From Lyophyllum atratum (Eukaryota > Basidiomycota > Agaricomycetes > Agaricales > Lyophyllaceae): a DNA stretch of 64,000 nt. A program made the translations under genes and the position numbers. Below, piece after piece: positions 56,678-64,000 of this stretch (the stretch's first letter is position 1; every line of letters starts with the position of its first letter). The stretch covers positions 248,001-312,000 of the forward strand of contig JACGCN010000020.1 in the NCBI GenBank assembly GCA_014905825.1, in the 5' to 3' direction. Under the pieces are notes generated by a model. That model was not told where the DNA came from and ran no database searches. It worked only from the letters and a program-made list of their open reading frames with translations.

Positions 56678-58315
56678 TTAGGACATCACGATATCTGTAG
56701 CTAAATGTCTATCATCCGCGCACGCCAACTCCCGACGAACTTCTGGGCCAATTCGATAATGGAAATTAGCTTTAACAACATCCAACAACGCGTCTTTCTG
56801 ATCTCGCGTCAGATTCGCAGAATATCTATCGACAATGTGGCGTCAAACGAGTTTCGCAGGACAATTCCGTTGAGATAAGACCTTTGACTAAAAACAAGCA
56901 AGCTCTGGTGCCAAAGGACAGGAAGATCGACCGCTTTGGACTGGCTCCAGTTCGAGATGCGTATGAAATGAAATACAAGATCATCGAGGACACGGTACGG
57001 AAGGTCTTTCTTCTTATCTAGAAGAACGCGAAGGAGGAGCGCTCGGGCCCCTTTTCAATCTTCTCTGTGAGTTTAAGATAGTGAGATCAGCGTGGGCAAC
57101 CTCACCTGAAAGGTCCGCCGCGGCGATGTGAAGTATCGCAGCACCTAAATGAAGGGGCGGGATGGCTTTCTTAGCGAGGACCGATGCAACGATGGTAGCT
57201 TCTTTCAATGTGCAATTTTCCTTCATACGAAGGTAAGCGCGAAAGACGCTACCTCTCTAGAGGAAGACAAACCTCTAGCAGCGGAAAGAGAAACCCTTTG
57301 AAGAACGCCGCGGGTTTGAAGAGGGCCCGAAGGAGAGCCTCATAATAATGGACATTTAGAGATTTATTGCTGGCGATGTTTTCCCGGACGGCCGGAAGAA
57401 GCACGTAGCGGAAAAAGAACTGTGCCTGTTTCGGTTTCATGTTGGAGACGAAGATGTTGGTCGCTTTTCGACAGGAGAAGGGGTTCCAGTTCTCGGGTTG
57501 GGTGAGGGCGAGGTAACGTTGCCAGCTTGGGAAGGAAGGGAGAACTTTGATGATTTTTGGAAGCGATCCTGTTCCCCGCATACTATCTCCCACCCTGCGT
57601 CTAGCTGTCAGCGTCGAGTTAGAATGGTGGAAGATAAGATATATACTTCTTGAAGAGCTCCACAATTCTGGGGTCGAGACCAATTGCAGGATCTGAACCA
57701 ACGTCTCTTTGCGTCGCAGGCCCCGTCGCGGATGCTCCATCAGCTGCCATTTTCGAGAAGATGACGTCTGCGAGAGTCTTGCGCTCTACATTATCGGAAG
57801 GATGAAGTCGGTCCAAGATAGCGAGATCAGAAGTATCTATGTCCTGTCGAAAACAGTCGGCCCTCAGGGATAGAAAACAGGGATAGACGACTCACCAACA
57901 TAACCTCTTCACCGATCTGCATCGAACTCTCGTCCTCGTCCTCAGAGCCGGACTCCCTATCTCGAGTCAGTCGAAATTTATCGCGATGAGTATCTGGGTA
58001 AGGGTCAGATGCGTCGTCCGCGCTGTCTTCGTCCAACTCCTTTTGCTGAATTTGGGCTAGCTCTAACACTTTCGCCGAAGATCGAGCGTCAAGGACCTCC
58101 TAGATCAAGTGAATTGGGTGGACCTAATGAGACGATGCATGAGTCAACAGAAAACAGAGATATACTTCAGCGCCTTCTTCATTCAGGTACTTGGCGGGTT
58201 TGAGCCGCCGTTTGCTCGTCTTCACTGTTTCAAGAGTCAAATCCGAGTCCTCCTGGATGTCAAGGTGCAGTGGATTATGTCGAGGTCTTCCTGTCACTTT
58301 CCCGGAGCGTGGCAT
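56678..58315 (-). CDS. ENP1: Bystin, 40S ribosome assembly factor
   Basis: ENP1 binds pre-40S particles in nucleolus and cytoplasm and is required for 18S rRNA maturation. Exons: 58315-58166, 58099-57896, 57843-57647, 57594-57273, 57220-57106, 57050-56882 and 56825-56678; about 430 residues. The head [20 protein letters not shown] and the acidic stretch [10 protein letters not shown] are usual. The conserved helical core has [97 protein letters not shown] and [40 protein letters not shown] and [17 protein letters not shown] follow, and the end is [19 protein letters not shown]. The acceptor at 57051 (GAAAAG) was chosen over an upstream CACAG because only it keeps the conserved frame. The gene looks intact. 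Confidence 0.95.
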
Positions 58316-58541
58316 GCTGAGCTACTATGTATTGGCACTGGTGACCGAGGGTGATCTGTGAAGGTCGTTCAAACTTGTTCACAAAAGTTCAAATCGTGGG
58401 CGTGTGAGAAGGCGGCAAGAAGTGCGCAAGGTTGGAGAAGGCGGAAGCAAAAGACGTCGATCAGGTGATCGATCGGTCAAATTCAAATTCCAATTTCGCG
58501 GAAACCATTTTTATAACAGAAGATAACAGGAGGGCATATCT

Positions 58542-59175
58542 GAATTGAGAACTACGGCGTCAACTCCGGCGATCACTCCGGCGATCGCTACGGCGGCAAA
58601 TGCCGGCTGCAGCATCCGTGCCAGTGCCCATGTCATGCAAATGTCGTGTTTAGGTGCTCGTCTACTCGAGCTAGTTACTTGCATACATCTCGCTCCAGGC
58701 AGCAAAAATATGGACAATGACATATTATTTACTTCCGTAGAGACCATCATCCAGCGTGCCCGCCATCATAATGAGCTCCGATCAATTTCGGTTGGACTGC
58801 ACAAACTGTTGCACCAAATGCCTCGCTCGATGGCGGCCCATTACTCTTTACACATAGGTAGGGTTCTCCCGATACTATGATGCATTGCATGGTATTCAAG
58901 TCCTATAGTCATGTAATAAAATTTATAATCCGTTTTGAATTTTCTAAGGCTGCAGAAGATATCTCTCTTCCATGCAATATATGTATTGATTGGTCTAAGG
59001 TTGAGCCACTGAGAGTGTGGTATTCTCTAGCTGCAATAATACTGACAATATATATGGAAGTTCATGGTGGGAGGGAGAGGCGACAAGACGAGTCCGCGCA
59101 TACTCGCCGGCAATGAGCGGCCCGGCTGAGCCGCCGTAGTCTGGCCACCGGCGTGTCAGCCGTAGTTCCCAATTC
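58542..59175. mobile_element. MITE-like element, 634 bp
   Basis: The left end GAATTGAGAACTACGGC (58542) and the reverse complement of the right end GAATTGGGAACTACGGC (ending 59175) differ at one of 17 positions. Further inward both sides share CTACGGCGGC and GCCGG blocks, so the inverted ends extend to about 60 bp with gaps. The interior (58870-59090) is AT-rich and non-coding. No clear target-site duplication is seen; a short TA-type one could be hidden. Confidence 0.55.
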
Positions 59176-60469
59176 CGACACTTTCTGGATAACAGAAAGT
59201 TTGTCTAAAGCAATCCTAATAATAACGCCACACTTGCACTAAAAATATAGGTACATAATGCTTGAAACGAAAAAAATTTACTTATAGAATACTATATAAG
59301 CTGTATGTAGAGTACAGAAATAATCGCTCGTCTATCAATCCGCGTGCCCGGCGCGGTCTACACACTCTAACACTCCATCGCCGTAATCACCTGAAGCTGA
59401 GTTAACAGTTCGGGCAGAGCTGATCGCAAGTAGCGACACGCCCGTCGTCCGTGTCTCGCCCGGAGTAGCTACGAAGACAAAATTCAACGCTTGAAGCCTT
59501 TGAAGAAAGTAAGATATCCTACATGGTCTTGCAGGCACAATTGAGATGTGCGGGATGATAGGTGTTAGCTCCGCATCGGTAGTTGCAGCAATCGTACTGG
59601 GAAATACAAATGGGGTTTTGAGTACATCCGAAGATCAAATGGTTGTGTTCTTACTTTGTCATTGTAGCGAGCCGTTTCCGGCGCAGCGAAACACTGGCCA
59701 CAAGTGGCGTAGTAGACTCGTGTGTGTACAGTGCGACACATTGCGTGAGGAGGTCTACAAGAATATCAGGACCTGAAGAAGGGTGGTGAAGGCTAGAAAA
59801 CGCTTAACTAGCAAGTAATCGAGTTGAGGCTGCGCCGGTCATTGTGTAGAACGAACTTCAGGATAAGAGATGGGTGATATCGAACATCGGTGGCCTCTGA
59901 GGTTTATATACACCTCCTGGGCGTCTTTTGAGGCCCGGGAACATCCCTGCTTGTTGTTCAAGATTGAGCCATGCCCGATCCAAGGATAGAAATGGGTATG
60001 GAAGAAATCTCAGGGGCGGCCCGATCTAAATTAGGGCGCCCGCGCGGTGTGAAGAGTGGTCTGTCCAGTTGCAGAAGCCCGACGAAACACAGCCCATCAT
60101 ATACCTATCCGGAGCTGGTAAACGTGTAGATCGCGGAAAATAAAGAGTCTACGCTGCCGACATGTCTTAGTTTGACGGCGAGATCTGATTGGACATATAG
60201 AAGAAGACGAAAATAATACCTGACAACGGGATTTGTTTATGGCTCGGGGCTGTTCTACGTCGGAAGATTCTGTATTGTCTTCTAAAACTGTGACTCATTT
60301 CAAGTCAAGGGCTCGGTTTCTTTCTTTACCCATGTGAAAGGCAGATGATCAGGGCGCGCCACAGCTTGAACTGCTTTCCCTTCTCCGGATATACAAGTTC
60401 TTCCACGCGCTCGAGGGGAATCACGATCCATTATGGCTGCGACGCTTCGTATCGATGATCAGTAATTGC
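59176..60469. other. Gene-poor, 1.3 kb
   Basis: Small frames at 59335-59538 (minus) and 59546-59776 (plus) show no domain; the latter ends in a Cys-containing stretch (LLCHCSEPF ... CVQC) that is too short to judge. The rest contains nothing I can identify. Confidence 0.4.
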
Positions 60470-60887
60470 TCACAAATAGTATCCCTTCTCGATCAGAATC
60501 TTCTCCCTTGTATTTGCTCCCAATTGTAAACGACGATAATAAACCTCTGGAACATGAGGCATATGTGTTGGGTCGGCCACGATGTAGCATACAGCTTCTT
60601 GTTCCTGCTGGATACGCACAGCCTTACTCATGACACGCTTACTGTTTTCGGCGTAGAAGTAGCTAGTGTCGATGAACAACACTTGCACATCTCGGACACT
60701 GTGACTTTCTGATATCTCGCTTCCTCCAACTATAAGGAGAGATTGTCAGATCGGGGAGATTGTGATTTACTTGGAAAAGTCGAGTCAACGTTGGTGAAGG
60801 GTCCAAGAAAGGACGCCACACAGGGTTTTGATCAGCCGGCGGGTCCAGTGTGGCGGCTCGGTCACCGATGTGACATTCCTTTCGCAT
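60470..60887 (-). CDS. Hypothetical protein, possible two-exon gene
   Basis: The minus frame 60470-60688 and its upstream continuation (GGSEISESHSVRDVQVLFID, then TSYFYAENSKRVMSKAVRIQ and PTHMPHVPEVYYRRLQLGAN) have the composition of a real protein. A GTAAAT...TTATAG intron of 41 nt separates it from a second frame (60769-60887, with DPPADQNPVWRPFLDPSPT). The phases do not join cleanly, so either the intron is wrong or the gene is broken. I recognise no family. Treat as a doubtful gene or relic. Confidence 0.25.
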
Positions 60888-62532
60888 GATCCCTTCTTAG
60901 CCTAGCCTGGCTTGACAACGTTGGCAATGGCCACAGTGCGTGACTTGGACCTCACCAGTCCGACATTAACAGACCTGGAAACACATTACTATCGAATTAG
61001 TATGCGCGAAGGAGCAGTTTAGCGAAACCGCCTGCCTTGCCGGGAAAACGCCACTCCCGCGTTGTTATGCGTCTTTCACAGCATTCGAACAGGGCTCAGT
61101 GTGGTAGGGCGTGGTGCATGTCCATATGTGCTCTAATTACATGAAACGTGCCGAGTCAGCTGTCCCAACAAACATCGTCGGCTGTTGGACATTCTATCAA
61201 GGTCCCATAAACTAAGAACCACGTTCGTTAGTCAAGGCTGTACTGGATTTCGTGACTCTGGGTGCATGCAGCATATACGGATCGGGAATCGAATGATATA
61301 GCTGCCGGCTGTAGCGCATCGATCTTCACTGGAATGGAAGCACCTAACGTGGAGTCAGACCGGTCCCGCCTCTAGGTACACTACCTACGACCACGGCGTG
61401 TGTGGCGCGATAGAACTACAGGTATAGTCACCCGAGAGTAATACGGAAGGCCTACTCGTTACACCTTCTAAGTTAACGAATTATCCTCCTCGTACTCATT
61501 CATCTATCTCGCAGCTGCCAATGTCGACAAGTACCTCCCTCGAATGTTCCGGTCACACGGGGTCGGATGCTGATCTATTCGCGTCGGGGGTGGGCGTCAC
61601 ATCCGAGTCGCGTAGAATTTAGTTTCTGGCGCGATGAAACAAGAGCCGAAAGATTTCAGTATATACCACTATAACTGGGTCAGCTATCATAACCATCCCG
61701 CAGCAGTGGAGGACTGATATTACCGAAGTTTTCGAGAAGTATCTCACTAGCCGCGGAGTCGTAAAGTCGAAACACATCCACGGAAACGACTTGCGCACGA
61801 GGAGTAAGGGCACGAACGCATGGTCGGAGAGACTACACACCACACACCTCAAAATAGCCATTTTCAGTGATATGGGCGAATGTAAACGCTGAGAGGATTA
61901 GAACATTATATCTATGCGACTGTGTCAAAGGACCTATAAAGGCATAGAGCCGATTCCTTCCTGCGATTCCAGACATGAAAAGCAAACATTCACTCACGGC
62001 CTTTCTTTGCGCCAATGTTAGCACATGTTATCTTTGAAAAGAATCTGGCGTGCCGCGGGCAGGCGATGGTCGGAATACCATGAGTCGCCGACTGTTGAAG
62101 CAAGAGGATGCCGTCATTTCGAGACCGTTTATGCCCAGCTAGACTATTTTCAACATTCGATATCAGGGTAAACACATTACATTCGTCCAAGGATCCCCAG
62201 CAGGACGCGTACGTCCATCTTCCTAATGAAAAAATGAGTTCACATCTCGCGCTCAGATTTCCGAGAGCGCTTAATGAAGAAGCCGCTGTCAACACCCCCG
62301 TACCTCGTGTTTAATCCAAGATGTCTCTTTCCACAGGCCTACGAAGACAGTCAGCGTCTCCAACGCGGGACAATGACAGATGGCCGGCTTAGACCACCTG
62401 CTCGAACGAGTCGAATGTGACTTGATTCAATTCGAGCAAGGTGATCTTTGGAAAGAGAAGCGGTATCTGGGTGATCATATCTGCGGTAGGAGTTGAGACG
62501 CGGAGGTAGAACGCTACGATAGAAGAGAAGTG
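60888..62532. other. Gene-poor, 1.6 kb
   Basis: Minus-strand frames at 61619-62295 contain hydrophobic stretches (for example ISVLHCCGMVMIADPVIVVY) but do not join into a model with consensus introns. No repeat or RNA gene is seen. Confidence 0.4.
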
Positions 62533-62792
62533 TTAAATTCCGGGTGGGAGGATGTTTGTGCCGGCCAGCATGAGTCTCCGTGTGGCCATGGCAAAAGTTG
62601 ACGGCTGCGGCAAAGAATGTATATCATCGAAACGTCGATAGTCAAAAAGAAAACGTCCAAAAAAAGGTGGTAACGGCTGCATGCCAGCCATGCCTTACAA
62701 ACAAGGCAGCATGCGATGAGAACGGCTCGATCGTCATGCAAGTGGTCGATGATATAGTCTATGAGCTCGTGCGGAAGCATCGCATGGTGCAT
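62533..62792 (-). pseudogene. F-box protein fragment, frameshifted
   Basis: The start MHHAMLPHELIDYIIDHL with LIACCLVCKAWLACSRYHLF is the F-box helix bundle typical of the many Agaricomycete F-box proteins, adaptors for SCF ubiquitin ligases. Directly after RYHLF the frame changes: the expected continuation (GRFLFDYRRFDDIHSLPQPS, then FAMATRRLMLAGT) is present in another frame. The shift coincides with a run of seven identical bases at 62659-62665. The rest of the protein is missing, because the continued frame ends at 62533. It is therefore a truncated relic. Confidence 0.6.
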
Positions 62793-64000
62793 GGCGCAGA
62801 CCGTGGCCTCAGGCTTCGCTGGTGACTAGGTGTAGAGTTTATGTCGTCTACGCGTCGGTGAAGATGGTGGATGAAGAGAAGAGTGTAGCTGTGCAACCAT
62901 CGAGCTGAGTGATCGCCAGTATTTGAGGTTCTGTGTAGCGCGGTGAGTAAAACCGACTCAGACGCGACCGTCAATCACGTCGCCCCTCGGTCCCCCTTGT
63001 ACATGTCTCAGCAATCCAGTTAATCTCGTGGATAACCCTGCTGATCAAGTACATCAGGGATAACGTAGACTGCAGGATCGCTCGAAACTAGCCGTAGGCT
63101 GCGGTCTCGGCGAACGAGGTGGATGAAGAGGACTGCAGTATAATTTCAGGAAGACGATTTTTGCATCAGCGCACCTCAGCGCACCCGCTCGCGTCCGGCT
63201 GTTGATACTTGTTGACTTTAAGTTTAAAGGCTCTCCTCGTCCACGTGCGAGAATTCTCACCTTTTACTCTGTCAAACATGGCGACGCGAACGTCGGTAGT
63301 CCACACAACTCTACCCCTCCGCCCAAGAGGGAACGGACTCGACAGAAGGGGACCGACGACCCATGCAATAACACTGGACAGGAGCTCCGGCAGCCTCACC
63401 TCGTCCAATTCGACAAAGGACTTTCCCGTTGCATCAGAATCATGTCGAGGGAATTCCGTTCGAACGGGATAAACAGAGGCAACCAGTGATATCAGACGAC
63501 GGATCTGAATCCGGACGGAGTGAGGACGGGAGTGAGTGAAGGCGAGAACGAGAATCAGGACGAGAACGTGCACGCGCCGGACACCCACAATTCTCGCAGA
63601 AAGGATCCTTCGCTCGCGTACATAAACACGTCTCATCTACCGCCGAATGACCGCTGCAGATCCACTTCCTTCTGCCCAAATTGTGCGCGTGGTACGAGTC
63701 CGACCTTGCTGTTGTCGTGGCCCTCGTCTCACCCATCGGAAATTGGCTTACAGGCGGGGACCACATTAAGAATGTATTACTTATTATCCTTCTCATCTTC
63801 TACCTGCATCAAATTATCGAAAGTCCGTCCTCTTAATTTCTTTTTACGAGTCTAACCCTGACGTCAACCTTCAGTTCCATGGGAGCTTTACCGCAAAGCC
63901 CGACCCCGCCGACCTGCCGCAGAAATTTATCCTTCCACCGCGCAAGACAGAAACAATGATGTTTCCAGCTCCGTGCTCAGGATCCTCGAGTTTTTCTTCC
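62793..64000. other. No gene seen to window end
   Basis: Overlapping frames of 70-156 codons at 63166-63855 on both strands are Arg/Ser-rich and lack motifs. A minus frame at 62759-62974 is a shadow of the F-box leader. A gene may begin outside the window. Confidence 0.4.

Overview
The window is nuclear DNA of a filamentous basidiomycete, most likely an Agaricomycete. The evidence is genes packed with GT-AG introns of about 45-65 nt carrying CTRAY-like branch sites, single-gene (non-operon) organisation on both strands, and several protein families that I know mainly from mushroom-forming fungi: a GCM/WRKY-type zinc-finger transposase, a TPR/CHAT-type repeat family, a multi-span membrane family and a DEFF..YPNF family. 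Gene models below were built by hand from codon phase, splice consensus and conserved protein motifs; no search was run.

Left end (1-6 kb) is a transposon nest. A Gag-like open frame running off the window, with a probable 181-bp LTR, has inserted into the 3' end of a multi-exon transposase gene that also carries an in-frame TAG. Just upstream of that gene sits a foldback-like element of about 1.1 kb with inverted, tandemly repeated ends and a perfect 92-nt hairpin. From 6 to 22 kb follow a lineage-specific hypothetical gene, a many-exon MFS transporter with a broken splice acceptor, delta-COP (RET2), an intron-containing tRNA-Glu, two aldo-keto reductase paralogues with TATA boxes at similar distances, a FAS1-domain secreted protein and two decayed TPR relics.

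The middle (22-45 kb) holds DPM3 (ER dolichol-phosphate-mannose synthase subunit), a multi-span membrane protein bracketed by about 105-bp direct repeats, a CPYC glutaredoxin, a GPI-anchored Ser/Thr-rich wall protein, the mitochondrial protease ATP23, an enoyl-CoA hydratase/isomerase, a small Cys-rich peptide gene, a TPX2-like spindle protein and a NIF3 protein. These are separated by gene-poor stretches at 27-31, 33-36 and 42-44 kb.

The right part (45-64 kb) holds ATG27 and the complex I 49-kDa subunit (NUO49) as a divergent pair sharing 170 bp, a Cys-rich RBR-like protein, bystin (ENP1), a 634-bp MITE-like element and an F-box relic. The remaining several kb have no convincing gene.

The genes are mostly independent housekeeping functions (secretory pathway, mitochondrion, ribosome assembly, spindle, autophagy). 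The most unusual signal is a 2-nt microexon in NUO49, in a window that also has exons of 3, 9, 10, 16 and 18 nt.
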